This document shows, one piece after another, positions 1 through 8,538 of a stretch of 18,050 bases of DNA. This DNA is from Melioribacter sp051488665 (GTDB lineage Bacteria > Bacteroidota > Ignavibacteria > Ignavibacteriales > Melioribacteraceae), in the NCBI RefSeq assembly GCF_051488665.1, contig NZ_JBPSEG010000021.1, positions 1 to 18,050 of the forward strand. The letters are read 5' to 3'. The translations under genes were made by a program, and so were the position numbers. Position 1 is the first letter of the stretch. The number at the start of each line of letters is the position of its first letter. The notes beneath the pieces were generated by a model. The model was not told where the DNA came from and ran no database searches. It was given only the letters and a program-made list of their open reading frames with translations.

Positions 1-35
1 TAAAAAAAGAAGTTAAATTTATCCTAATTTTTTTA

Positions 36-43
36 TAATTTTG
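36..43 (+). promoter_or_regulatory. possible Bacteroidetes-type -7 element for hppA
   Basis: TAATTTTG matches the Bacteroidetes -7 consensus TAnnTTTG exactly and lies in the AT-rich stretch upstream of the PPase gene. No good -33 TTTG lies 19-21 bases upstream, so support is weak. A second option is TTTG at 40-43 with TAGATTAA at 65-72. Either would leave a leader of roughly 75-110 bases. Confidence 0.25.
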
Positions 44-124
44 TGTAATATGTTATTTTCAAAGTAGATTAAACACCAAAATATATAAATAGGTTCATAG
101 TAAGATGGGGGAGATTCAAGAATT

Positions 125-158
125 AACTATTTCTAACAACAATAGTTGGAGTAACTAT
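125..158 (+). promoter_or_regulatory. alternative hairpins around the hppA ribosome binding site
   Basis: AATAGTT at 141-147 can pair with AACTATT at 125-131 (loop of 9), leaving the Shine-Dalgarno GGAG (148-151) free. Alternatively ATAGTT at 142-147 can pair with AACTAT at 153-158, which puts GGAG in a 5-base loop and the first two bases of the start codon in the stem. The two pairings exclude each other. The stems are short and AT-rich, so a regulatory role is only inferred. Confidence 0.3.
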
Positions 159-2346
159 GGTAAGTAGTATATTTTGGCTTGTTCCCGTTTCCTCTATTCT
201 GGCTCTCGGATTTGCCTGGTTTTTCTTTTCACAAATGATGAAAGAAAGCGAAGGCACCGACAAAATGAAAAGCATAGCTTCTTATGTGCGTGAGGGAGCT
301 ATGGCATATCTGAGACAACAGTATAAAGTTGTCGGAATCTTTTTCCTCGTTATTATGGTAATCTTTTTGATTCTTGCATATGGTTTCAATGTGCAGAATC
401 CATGGGTTCCTTTTGCGTTTATCACAGGCGGTTTCTTCTCTGGTTTGTCCGGATTTTTCGGAATGAAAACCGCAACTTACGCATCCGCGCGTACGGCTAA
501 TGCCGCAAAGGAATCATTAAATAAAGGGCTTCGCGTTGCATTCAGAAGCGGAGCGGTAATGGGACTTGTAGTAGTCGGTCTCGGTTTGCTCGACATTTCA
601 ATCTGGTTCCTGATCTTAAATGCAGTCTATCCGGCTGCTACCGACGCTCATAATTTGGTAGTTATAACGACTACAATGTTGACTTTCGGAATGGGAGCTT
701 CCACACAGGCGCTTTTTGCAAGAGTGGGAGGCGGTATTTTTACAAAAGCTGCAGACGTAGGCGCCGACCTTGTCGGTAAAGTTGAAGCCGGAATTCCGGA
801 AGACGATCCCCGCAATCCAGCAACGATTGCCGATAACGTGGGAGACAATGTTGGAGACGTTGCCGGAATGGGCGCAGACCTTTATGAATCGTATTGCGGT
901 TCGATTCTGGCTACCGCGGCTCTTGGAGCGGCTGCATTCGTAGACGCCCCTGATTTACAAATGAAAGCTGTTTTGGCGCCGATGCTCGTAGCGGCAGTCG
1001 GTATTATTCTTTCGATTGTAGGTATTTTTGTCGTAAGAACTAAAGAAGACGCAACGCAAAAAGATTTATTGAATTCGTTGTCGCGGGGTATTAATTTCAG
1101 CTCGGTTCTTATAGTTGTATTTTCGCTTATTATTGTACACTTACTCGGACTTGAAAATGCATGGGGCATCTGGGGCTCGATCGTTACGGGTCTCGTTACG
1201 GGTATTGTTATAGGAAAAGCGACGGAATATTATACATCGCATTCGTATAAACCGACTCAGAAGATAGCCGATTCAGCTCAAACCGGTCCCGCTACGGTTA
1301 TAATCTCCGGATTAGGCGTAGGAATGTTGTCGACTGCAATTCCTGTTCTTGCCGTTGCGGTCGGTATTATTCTTGCATTCTTATTTGCCACTGGATTTGA
1401 CATAACAAATATTAATATGGGGCTTTACGGCATCGGTATCGCAGCAGTCGGAATGCTTTCGACGCTCGGTATTACGCTTGCAACCGACGCATACGGACCG
1501 ATTGCAGATAATGCGGGCGGTAATGCGGAAATGAGCGGCCTCGGTCCCGAAGTACGCAAAAGAACCGACGCGCTGGACGCTCTCGGAAATACAACCGCGG
1601 CTACGGGCAAAGGCTTTGCTATCGGATCTGCTGCATTGACTGCTCTGGCTCTGTTGGCTTCCTACGTTGAAGAAGTTAAAATCGGTTTGATTAGAGCCGG
1701 TCAAACAGTTCTTGAAATCGGCGGCGAAACAATCGAGACGCAAAGAGCTTCCATAATGGATTTTATGAATTATTACAACATCAATCTGATGAATCCGAAT
1801 GTATTGATAGGCGTATTTATCGGTTCGATGATGGCGTTTATGTTCTGCGGTCTTACAATGAACGCAGTCGGCAGGGCTGCCGGTAAAATGGTCGACGAAG
1901 TGCGCCGCCAATTTAAAGAAATCAAAGGCATTCTCGAAGGAAAAGCCGAACCCGATTATGCAAGCTGCGTTGCAATATCGACTAAAGGCGCTCAACACGA
2001 AATGGTGCTTCCGTCGATGCTCGCCATCCTTGCTCCGATTGTAACCGGTATTATTTTCGGCGTATCCGGCGTTATGGGATTATTGGTCGGCGGTCTCGGC
2101 GCGGGATTCGTGCTCGCAATTTTCATGGCTAATTCCGGAGGCGCATGGGATAACGCAAAGAAATATATCGAGGAAGGACATCTCGGCGGTAAAGGTTCCG
2201 AAGCTCACAAAGCCGCTGTTATCGGCGATACCGTGGGCGATCCTTTCAAAGATACTTCCGGTCCCAGTCTTAACATTCTTATTAAATTAATGAGCATGGT
2301 TGCCATCGTAATGTCAGGATTTACCGTAGTATTTCACATTCTTTAA
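157..2346 (+). CDS. hppA: membrane-bound K+-dependent pyrophosphatase, probably Na+- or Na+/H+-translocating
   Basis: Integral membrane enzyme that hydrolyses pyrophosphate in the cytoplasm and pumps cations outward. The 729-residue length fits the family, with about 16 hydrophobic helices. The substrate site is clear: DVGADLVGKVE at 200-210, EDDPRNPATIADNVGDNVGD at 215-234, and the C-terminal GDTVGDPFKDTSGPS at 690-704. GNTTAATGKG at 477-486 has Ala481 and Gly484, as in K+-dependent enzymes; K+-independent ones carry Lys at the first of these positions. In helix 6, DLYESYCG (241-248) has Glu244 at position 6.53 and Gly at 6.57. That is the arrangement of Na+-pumping PPases, whereas many H+-PPases have Glu at 6.57. 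Thr90, Phe94 and Asp146 coincide with recalled signature positions of the dual Na+/H+ subfamily of Bacteroides. GGAG five bases before ATG supports the start. It is monocistronic, with a terminator right after the stop. The family call is certain; the ion specificity is inferred. Confidence 0.97.
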   Translation: MVSSIFWLVPVSSILALGFAWFFFSQMMKESEGTDKMKSIASYVREGAMAYLRQQYKVVGIFFLVIMVIFLILAYGFNVQNPWVPFAFITGGFFSGLSGFFGMKTATYASARTANAAKESLNKGLRVAFRSGAVMGLVVVGLGLLDISIWFLILNAVYPAATDAHNLVVITTTMLTFGMGASTQALFARVGGGIFTKAADVGADLVGKVEAGIPEDDPRNPATIADNVGDNVGDVAGMGADLYESYCGSILATAALGAAAFVDAPDLQMKAVLAPMLVAAVGIILSIVGIFVVRTKEDATQKDLLNSLSRGINFSSVLIVVFSLIIVHLLGLENAWGIWGSIVTGLVTGIVIGKATEYYTSHSYKPTQKIADSAQTGPATVIISGLGVGMLSTAIPVLAVAVGIILAFLFATGFDITNINMGLYGIGIAAVGMLSTLGITLATDAYGPIADNAGGNAEMSGLGPEVRKRTDALDALGNTTAATGKGFAIGSAALTALALLASYVEEVKIGLIRAGQTVLEIGGETIETQRASIMDFMNYYNINLMNPNVLIGVFIGSMMAFMFCGLTMNAVGRAAGKMVDEVRRQFKEIKGILEGKAEPDYASCVAISTKGAQHEMVLPSMLAILAPIVTGIIFGVSGVMGLLVGGLGAGFVLAIFMANSGGAWDNAKKYIEEGHLGGKGSEAHKAAVIGDTVGDPFKDTSGPSLNILIKLMSMVAIVMSGFTVVFHIL

Positions 2347-2371
2347 GAAATAAAATATTCTTTTGTCAAGG

Positions 2372-2406
2372 GGCGGTTCTCTCTATAAAGAGTGCCGCCT
2401 TTTTTT
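2372..2406 (+). terminator. rho-independent terminator of hppA
   Basis: GGCGG plus TCTCT pair with AGAG and CCGCC around a short loop, with a small internal mismatch, followed directly by seven T at 2400-2406. It lies about 25 bases after the PPase stop codon. The minus strand has no T-run after the stem, so it serves the plus strand only. Confidence 0.88.
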
Positions 2407-2435
2407 ATGCGTTAACGTGCAATATCGAAACGGAG

Positions 2436-2473
2436 GAAAAATAAAATGTCGATAAACCGGAAAATGGTTATCG
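2436..2473 (-). terminator. probable terminator after the broken deacylase gene
   Basis: On the minus strand CGATAACC pairs with GGTTTATCG (one bulged T, 7-base loop), followed by a T-rich run (ACATTTTATTTTT). The hairpin occupies 2450-2473 and includes the TAA stop codon of the preceding reading frame. It faces the hppA terminator, so the convergent units are separated on both strands. It may also be the real end of the nuo transcript. Confidence 0.5.
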
Positions 2474-3177
2474 ATTATTCGTAGGGAAATACGTCAAACC
2501 GATCGAAAACCCGTTGCTGTCGTGACCGGGATTGCGTTCCGAACCGTAATAATTCCCGTTTGAAAAGTGCGTGTGCCAGATTCCGACGGCGAACATAAAT
2601 GAATTGTAAATCTTAAATTCGGCTCCGATGCCGTATCTGGGGCAACCGTTAAGGCGAGTTCCTTCACGCATGTCGCCGAAAAAGCCGGATGGTTTCGGAA
2701 AATTATCCGCAAAATAGATCAATCCTGCTCCGCTTGAAAAAAACAACTTGAAACTGTCTCCGTTGTAGGGATAGAATCTGAAAAAAGGTCTTATGCCGAA
2801 GCCGGATGTATTATTTATATTATCGTAAAAGTTATTTCTATTCCAACGGACATATATTTTCTCAGCATGAAATTAACGCCAACATTGGTGTGATATAAAC
2901 CGGAAAAGCTGCCGTAATACCCTTTGGTATATCCGAAGTCTTCGTAAATACTTAATTTATGCGTAAGGGTTGAATCAACGCTTGTAAAAATCAAAACTGC
3001 GCCTGCCGCAACAGCGGGCAATATTATTCCGTTTGCAGTATGTAATGAAACCGGACTGACACCGAGAGGATTCTGATACCATTTAGTGAGGGGCGGTAGT
3101 TTGCCGAATTCCTGTGCGGAAGTATTATTAATAACACAAAACGACAGTACGAGAATAAATATAAATTTTTTATTCAA
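2468..3177 (-). pseudogene. frameshifted PagL-like lipid A deacylase (acyloxyacyl hydrolase), outer membrane
   Basis: Two reading frames form one interrupted gene. The upstream part (3177-2815, 120 residues) starts with a signal peptide ending near NTSAQ and runs to FMLRKYMSVGIEITF before a TAA. The downstream frame is open from 2872 and reads IYVRWNRNNFYDN, then NNTSGFGIRPFFRFYPYNG, and ends with WHTHFSNG, RNPGHDSNGFSIGLTYFP. HxSNG followed by NPG and a GFSxGLxYF last strand is typical of the PagL/acyloxyacyl hydrolase beta-barrel family, which removes an acyl chain from lipid A. The frames differ by one missing base and both are open only across 2872-2818, so the lesion lies there. With one base restored the product would be about 236 residues. 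The start is TTG with no in-frame ATG nearby. It follows nuoN on the same strand. A sequencing error would also explain the shift. Family call from motifs only. Confidence 0.68.
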
Positions 3178-3189
3178 GATATTAAGCCG

Positions 3190-3236
3190 TCGGTTTGGTT
3201 AATAAAACCATGATGAACCGAAGCTACCCTTGCTTC
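3190..3236. other. overlapping small hairpins downstream of nuoN
   Basis: TCGGTT (3190-3195) pairs with AACCGA (3216-3221), enclosing an inner stem TGGTT/AACCA (3196-3210). A second hairpin, GAAGC/GCTTC with a 7-base loop, spans 3220-3236 and competes for the last bases of the first. Neither is followed by a proper T-run on either strand, so a strong nuo terminator is not shown. The structure may stabilise or process the nuo mRNA 3' end. Confidence 0.3.
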
Positions 3237-3286
3237 TTAAATTGGGACGATTGCAGTTATTTAATAATTGTTGGATCCGAATTTTA

Positions 3287-4798
3287 TCAGATGCCGAGTA
3301 TAACCAGGCAGCTTTTTGCAAAATCTACCACCGGCTGGAAGTAAATACCGAATAAAATAACCGGACCGGCAAGAGCCAGCACAATTACTGTTTCGATCAA
3401 ATTCGGTTTAATAACCGGAGTGTCGGGTTCCGGTTTAACCAGATACATATGTTTAAGTACGCGTATGTAATAATAGAGCGAAACAACTGTGTTGAGAAGC
3501 GCAATTACGGCGACGGCAATCATCCTGGCGTCTACCAACGCAATAAAAAGATAGAGTTTGCCGATAAATCCAGCCGTCGGAGGTATGCCCGTAAGCGATA
3601 CAAGAAAAATTGCCAACGACACGCTCAAAAGAGGGGAAGTATAACCCAATCCGTTATAAGAATTAATATCCTCGGAACCGATTTTATTGGCTATCAGCAT
3701 GACAATGAGAAAAGCTCCGAGATTCATTATCAGATAAAATGCAAAATAGATTAATACGGCGAGCAATCCCTGGTTGGAAAATACGAGCACGCCGAGCAGC
3801 ATGTAACCTGCATGAGCAATGCTCGAGTATGCGAGCATTCTTTTGAGATTATCCTGCCAGAGAGCCGAAAAATTGCCTAAAGTCATAGTTAAAATCGAAA
3901 TAACAATAAGTACGGATTGCCAATCGAAAACGTTAATCAAATTCCAGGCTCCGCTAGCGTCGGTAAAAGAGACGAATGTTGTTTTGATGAAACGGATTAA
4001 AAGAGCGAATCCTGCGGCTTTGCTTGCAACCGACAGAAAAGCTGTTATTGTAACCGGAGCGCCTTCGTAAACGTCCGGAGTCCAGAAATGGAAGGGCGCC
4101 GAAGAAATTTTATAACCGATGCCCGCAAAGATTAATATTACTGCGAATGATAACGTTAAAAGATTGATGTTCGGTCCCTGTATAAGGGAATTTATTACGT
4201 AAAGATTAGTGCTGCCTGTCATTCCGTATAAAATTGATATGCCGAACAACATTAAACCAGACGAAACGGCTCCGTATATTAAATATTTCAGCGAAGCTTC
4301 GCTGTTTCTTTCTCTCAGTTTCAAAAAGCCTGCAAGAACATAGGACGATAAGGAAAGGAGCTCCATCGAAAGATAAATCAAAATCAAGTCCGAAGCGGAA
4401 ATCATGAAAAACATTCCGATAATCATTCCGTAAATCAAAGCATAATATTCTCCGATTCTTTTTTCGGCTTCTTTTAATTCGTCCGATGAAAATGAAAATA
4501 AAACAATCAAAAAAGACGATATAAGTACGAGCAGTTTGAAAAAGTGACCGAAAGAATCGACTGCCACCAGTCCGTAATTCCTGATTGTGCCGTTGAAAAT
4601 AAAAGCAAAACCGGAAGAACTGAAATTGAATAATAAAAAGAAGAACGAAACAATAATACCGGCAAGCGCTATAAATTTAACCGGCGTTTTATTATTGTGA
4701 TATATCAAATCGGCTGCAATCAGAATTACAAAAACAACCGAAAGGACAAGTTCAGGTAAAATTAAATTTAACGATTGATATAAATTTGTCATTTCCAT
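3287..4798 (-). CDS. nuoN: NADH-quinone oxidoreductase subunit N (NuoN), antiporter-like
   Basis: Membrane proton-pumping subunit of complex I, related to Mrp antiporters, about 14 hydrophobic helices and about 503 residues, normal for NuoN. The conserved helix 5 glutamate is seen in IYLSMELLSLSSYVLAG. The helix 7-8 lysines lie in GIGYKISSAPFHFWTPDVYE and SVASKAAGF, and a helix 12 lysine in PPTAGFIGKLYLF. The frame is open to a TTG at 4801, but ATG at 4798 (or 4792) fits better; no clear Shine-Dalgarno decides. It is the last gene of the nuo operon, starting 6 bases after the nuoM stop codon. It is followed by the broken deacylase on the same strand. Confidence 0.95.
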   Translation of the reverse strand: MEMTNLYQSLNLILPELVLSVVFVILIAADLIYHNNKTPVKFIALAGIIVSFFFLLFNFSSSGFAFIFNGTIRNYGLVAVDSFGHFFKLLVLISSFLIVLFSFSSDELKEAEKRIGEYYALIYGMIIGMFFMISASDLILIYLSMELLSLSSYVLAGFLKLRERNSEASLKYLIYGAVSSGLMLFGISILYGMTGSTNLYVINSLIQGPNINLLTLSFAVILIFAGIGYKISSAPFHFWTPDVYEGAPVTITAFLSVASKAAGFALLIRFIKTTFVSFTDASGAWNLINVFDWQSVLIVISILTMTLGNFSALWQDNLKRMLAYSSIAHAGYMLLGVLVFSNQGLLAVLIYFAFYLIMNLGAFLIVMLIANKIGSEDINSYNGLGYTSPLLSVSLAIFLVSLTGIPPTAGFIGKLYLFIALVDARMIAVAVIALLNTVVSLYYYIRVLKHMYLVKPEPDTPVIKPNLIETVIVLALAGPVILFGIYFQPVVDFAKSCLVILGI

Positions 4799-4804
4799 CA
4801 ATGT

Positions 4805-6403
4805 TTAAAACCCGCTTAATGTGGTCGAAACGTTAGTATGAATAAAATTAACCAGTGTATTTACGGATGTATTCATTATATCGAGCATTGCAGAAGGATA
4901 AACTCCCAGGAAAATAATAATCAAAGAAAGCGGCACGAACATAATATACTCGCGTTTATCCAGATCGGGCAGCGAAGACCATTTTTCGTTTAACGGTCCA
5001 AGGAAAATTCTTTGCAATGTCCAGAGCATATAACCTGCGCCCAGAAGAATACCGAGCGTCGAAATTATGGTTAGGATGCGTATTAAATCGACGCTGAAAG
5101 CGCCTACGAATACGAGAGCCTCGGAAATAAATCCGCTCAATCCGGGAAGTCCTATTGCCGCAAAGAAAGCCACTGTTACGAACCCTGAGTAGACCGGCAT
5201 TTGAGCCGCAAGTCCGCCAAAATCGTATATGCCGCGTGTGTGGGCTCTGTCGTATACAACCCCGACAATCAAAAAGAGCATTGCGGTAATTGTGCCGTGA
5301 TTGAACATCTGTAAAATAGCGCCGTTAATTCCCGTTGAAGTCAACGAAGCCATTCCGAGCAATACATAACCCATGTGAGAAATCGAAGAATAAGCTATTA
5401 ACTTTTTGAAGTCTTTTTGTGCCAATGCAACGAGCGCGCCGTAAATTATATTAATCATTCCGAAGAGAGCAATATACCAGATTAAATCTCTTGTTATTTC
5501 GGGGAATATCGGATAGCTTATTCTTAAAATTCCGTATGTGCCCATTTTAAGCAGAACGCCTGCAAGAATAACCGAAATGGGCGTGGGAGCTTCTACGTGA
5601 GCGTCGGGCAGCCACGTATGGAAAGGGAACATCGGTATTTTAATTGCAAAACCGACAAACAACGCCAGATAAGCTATGAATCTCAAATTATGCGGATTGA
5701 AAGGAGAGAGAATGCCGTCCGGCGTAAAATTGCTTTGGTTCATCAATGCAAGTAAGTTGAAAGTAAATACCTTCGAACCGTCCGCCAAAGTTTCGGTTGC
5801 GCTGAAGTAGAGACCGATCATCACAAGCAGCATGAATACGCTGCCGAACAATGTATAGATAAAGAATTTAATAGCCGCATATTCTTTTCTCGGACCGCCC
5901 CAGATACCGATCAAAAAGTACATCGGTAAGAGCATCAATTCCCAGAAAATGTAGAATAAGAAGAAATCGAGCGCGACAAAAACTCCCATCATGCCGGTAT
6001 CGAGCAGCAAAAAGAGCGCGAAATAACCTTTGACCGATTTTTCGATGTTCCATGAAGAAATTGTAGCGATAAAAGAAATGATTGCAGTCAAAAGAACCAT
6101 CGGCATACTTATTCCGTCGATTCCGAGGAAATAGTCGATCTTAACGGTTCCGAGCCACGAAATTCCTGTGATTTCAATCCATCTGAATTTTTCTATGAAT
6201 TGGAAAGATTTCTCTTCGAACACTCCCGCCGCCGAATAATTATAATTGCTCAGGAGAATAATTGCCAGCACAACCTGCAGCGCGGTTATTGCCAAAGTAG
6301 TATAGCGAATCGAGTCCCGCTTTTCCTTCGGCAAAAAGAGTATTATTATCATCCCGGCAATCGGGAGAAATGTTATTAATGAAAGTATCGGAAATCCCAC
6401 CAT
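4805..6403 (-). CDS. nuoM: NADH-quinone oxidoreductase subunit M (NuoM), antiporter-like
   Basis: Second antiporter-like proton channel of complex I, 532 residues with about 14 membrane helices. Key ion-path residues are visible: Glu155 in FYIFWELMLLPMYFLIG, Lys255 before PMFPFHTWLPDAHVEAPTP, Lys286 in AGVLLKMGTYGILR, and Glu428 in GFISEALVF. The last takes the helix 12 place where NuoL and NuoN have Lys, as is usual for NuoM. AGGTT about nine bases before the ATG at 6403 supports the start. A 41-base gap separates it from nuoL, the largest gap in the operon. Confidence 0.96.
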   Translation of the reverse strand: MVGFPILSLITFLPIAGMIIILFLPKEKRDSIRYTTLAITALQVVLAIILLSNYNYSAAGVFEEKSFQFIEKFRWIEITGISWLGTVKIDYFLGIDGISMPMVLLTAIISFIATISSWNIEKSVKGYFALFLLLDTGMMGVFVALDFFLFYIFWELMLLPMYFLIGIWGGPRKEYAAIKFFIYTLFGSVFMLLVMIGLYFSATETLADGSKVFTFNLLALMNQSNFTPDGILSPFNPHNLRFIAYLALFVGFAIKIPMFPFHTWLPDAHVEAPTPISVILAGVLLKMGTYGILRISYPIFPEITRDLIWYIALFGMINIIYGALVALAQKDFKKLIAYSSISHMGYVLLGMASLTSTGINGAILQMFNHGTITAMLFLIVGVVYDRAHTRGIYDFGGLAAQMPVYSGFVTVAFFAAIGLPGLSGFISEALVFVGAFSVDLIRILTIISTLGILLGAGYMLWTLQRIFLGPLNEKWSSLPDLDKREYIMFVPLSLIIIFLGVYPSAMLDIMNTSVNTLVNFIHTNVSTTLSGF

Positions 6404-6444
6404 ATCTAATAACCTGTTTTTTTAATTTTTAATAAATCAGTAAT

Positions 6445-8538
6445 CTAAAACGGTTTAAAGAAAAACAATAAAATAATTACCGAGAATACAACCAGTACAA
6501 CGTAAGTTTGAACTTTGCCTGTCTGAAGCTTTTTGAAAGTCAAACCGAGAAAACCGCTGAAGAAAGCGGAGAAATTGACCAGTCCGTCGACCACGTATGT
6601 GTCGAAAAGTCCGCTCAGTTTTGATACGAATCGGGTAACATAAGCCGAACCGTTTACAATTCCGTCGACAATCTTATTATCGAACCAGGCGAGAGCTTTG
6701 CTGAAATTCAATGTTTGTCCTATAAACGTAGCTTCGTAAAGTTCGTCGATATACCACTTGTTGAGCGAAAAATTGTAAACCGGTTTTATCTTCTCCGTTA
6801 ATTTGTCAACGTCAATTTTACGCCATTGATAGAAAACAAAGGCAATGAGAATTCCAAGTCCGCCAAGCAATAAGGACATTATCATTGCGGGATAATGAGC
6901 CCAGTGCATCGTTTCGGTATATAATTCGGAATTAACAATTTCTGAATGAGCATGAACTTCAGTTTCCGTCGGAATCATAAAATCAAAACGTGTAGTGTGC
7001 GGAGTAACTTGTTCGGGAGTTTTTACCCAATTTCCCAAGAACCATCCCGCGTCCGGAGCAAACGGATTGGGAGTATAGAAAATGAAAATCGATAGAACCG
7101 CCAGAACCGCAAGCGGTGCAGCCATTACAAAAGGCGATTCGTGGGCATGGTCGTATTTATGCATGTCGCGAGGTTCGCCGTGAAATGTCAGTATTACCAG
7201 ACGGAACATATAAAACGCCGTTAGCGCTGCAACCGTAAATCCGAAGAACGGAATTAACCAGTGACCCGTTAATTTTCCGAATGCAAGCGTGCCGGCAAGA
7301 ATTCCGTCCTTGCTTAAGAATCCCGATGTTAAAGGAACTCCCGAAATTGCAAGCGTGGAAATTAAAAATGTTATGTATGTAATCGGCATTTTTTTACGGA
7401 GTCCGCCCATATGACGAATATCCTGCTCGTGATGCATGGCATGGATAACGGAACCTGAACCGAGAAACAAACAAGCTTTGAAAAATGCATGCGTAACGAG
7501 ATGGAAAAATGCGAAAGCATAAGCGCCTACGCCGAGCGACATTATCATATAACCGAGCTGAGAGATTGTCGAATAAGCCAGAACTTTTTTAATATCGTTT
7601 TGAGTAATTGCAATTGTTGCCGCAATAAACGAAGTAAAAGCGCCGATTACGGCAATTACAAGCATCGCGTCTGCCGTTAGCATAACGAATATTCGGGTAA
7701 CGAGATAAACGCCTGCGGCGACCATCGTAGCGGCATGAATCAATGCGCTAACGGGAGTCGGACCTTCCATTGCGTCGGGAAGCCATACATGCAAGGGGAA
7801 CTGAGCGGATTTACCTACCGCGCCCATAAATACCAATATGCCTGCGGCGGTAAGCCAGGCTTCGCTGCCGAAAGGCAAAACGCCCGATGAAATTTGCGAA
7901 AAAATAGAATCGAAAGAGAAAGTTTTATAATTAAAAAAGAGTATCAGAATTCCGAGGAACATTCCGATATCGCCGACGCGATTGACTATAAAAGCCTTTT
8001 TGGAAGCGTCTGCCGCCGATTTCTTTTCGAACCAGAATCCGATTAGCAAATAAGACGAAAGTCCTACAAGTTCCCAGAATATGTACATCATCAGAATATT
8101 GTCCGTAAGCACAATACCGAGCATCGAGAAAGTAAAAATTCCGAGATAAGCAAAGTAGCGCGTATATCTCTTGTCGCCGCGCATATATTCGATTGAATAA
8201 AGATGCACCAACGAACTTATGAGATTGACTACGAACAGCATTATAACGGTAAGATTGTCAATCTTAATACCGAGTTCGATATTTACATTGCCCGAAAGGG
8301 GAGCGGCGCCGAATGTTATCCATGTGAATTTCGAAATTATATCCGTATCTATAAAGTAAGCTAACTTACCGTACATTACAATTATCGATAAAATCAACGC
8401 TCCGAAGAGAATGCCAACTTCGAAAAGATAAAGTTTGGGAATCTTTTTACCGAAAAAGATAAGGGTTGTAAAACCGAGCAACGGCAAAAAGAGTATAATT
8501 ACCGATAGATTTACTAATAAAGATTCTGTCATAATCAT
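6445..8538 (-). CDS. nuoL: NADH-quinone oxidoreductase subunit L (NuoL), antiporter-like with lateral helix
   Basis: Distal proton-pumping subunit of complex I, 697 residues, longer than the E. coli protein of about 613. Seen: Glu156 in IFWELVGLSSYLLIGFW, Lys243 in GKSAQFPLHVWLPDAMEGP, His269 in SALIHAATMVAAGVYL, and Lys410 in TSGFLSKDGIL. Residues 580-670 form the long amphipathic piston-like helix, and 675-695 the final anchor helix. The extra length lies mainly in a loop at about 490-550 rich in His, Thr and Glu. The start overlaps the nuoK stop by four bases (ATGA), so the two are likely translationally coupled. A second ATG two codons in is a possible start. Confidence 0.96.
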   Translation of the reverse strand: MIMTESLLVNLSVIILFLPLLGFTTLIFFGKKIPKLYLFEVGILFGALILSIIVMYGKLAYFIDTDIISKFTWITFGAAPLSGNVNIELGIKIDNLTVIMLFVVNLISSLVHLYSIEYMRGDKRYTRYFAYLGIFTFSMLGIVLTDNILMMYIFWELVGLSSYLLIGFWFEKKSAADASKKAFIVNRVGDIGMFLGILILFFNYKTFSFDSIFSQISSGVLPFGSEAWLTAAGILVFMGAVGKSAQFPLHVWLPDAMEGPTPVSALIHAATMVAAGVYLVTRIFVMLTADAMLVIAVIGAFTSFIAATIAITQNDIKKVLAYSTISQLGYMIMSLGVGAYAFAFFHLVTHAFFKACLFLGSGSVIHAMHHEQDIRHMGGLRKKMPITYITFLISTLAISGVPLTSGFLSKDGILAGTLAFGKLTGHWLIPFFGFTVAALTAFYMFRLVILTFHGEPRDMHKYDHAHESPFVMAAPLAVLAVLSIFIFYTPNPFAPDAGWFLGNWVKTPEQVTPHTTRFDFMIPTETEVHAHSEIVNSELYTETMHWAHYPAMIMSLLLGGLGILIAFVFYQWRKIDVDKLTEKIKPVYNFSLNKWYIDELYEATFIGQTLNFSKALAWFDNKIVDGIVNGSAYVTRFVSKLSGLFDTYVVDGLVNFSAFFSGFLGLTFKKLQTGKVQTYVVLVVFSVIILLFFFKPF

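Noticed and set aside
1381..1998. 205-codon minus-strand open frame inside the PPase gene
   Set aside because: It is a shadow of hppA: no family features, low-complexity composition and no start signals. The opposite strand is unambiguous coding sequence.
2818..2872. Programmed -1 ribosomal frameshifting as the link between the two halves of the deacylase
   Set aside because: The overlap has only short A and T runs in the wrong register and no good X XXY YYZ slippery site with a downstream hairpin. A simple one-base loss or sequencing error is more likely.
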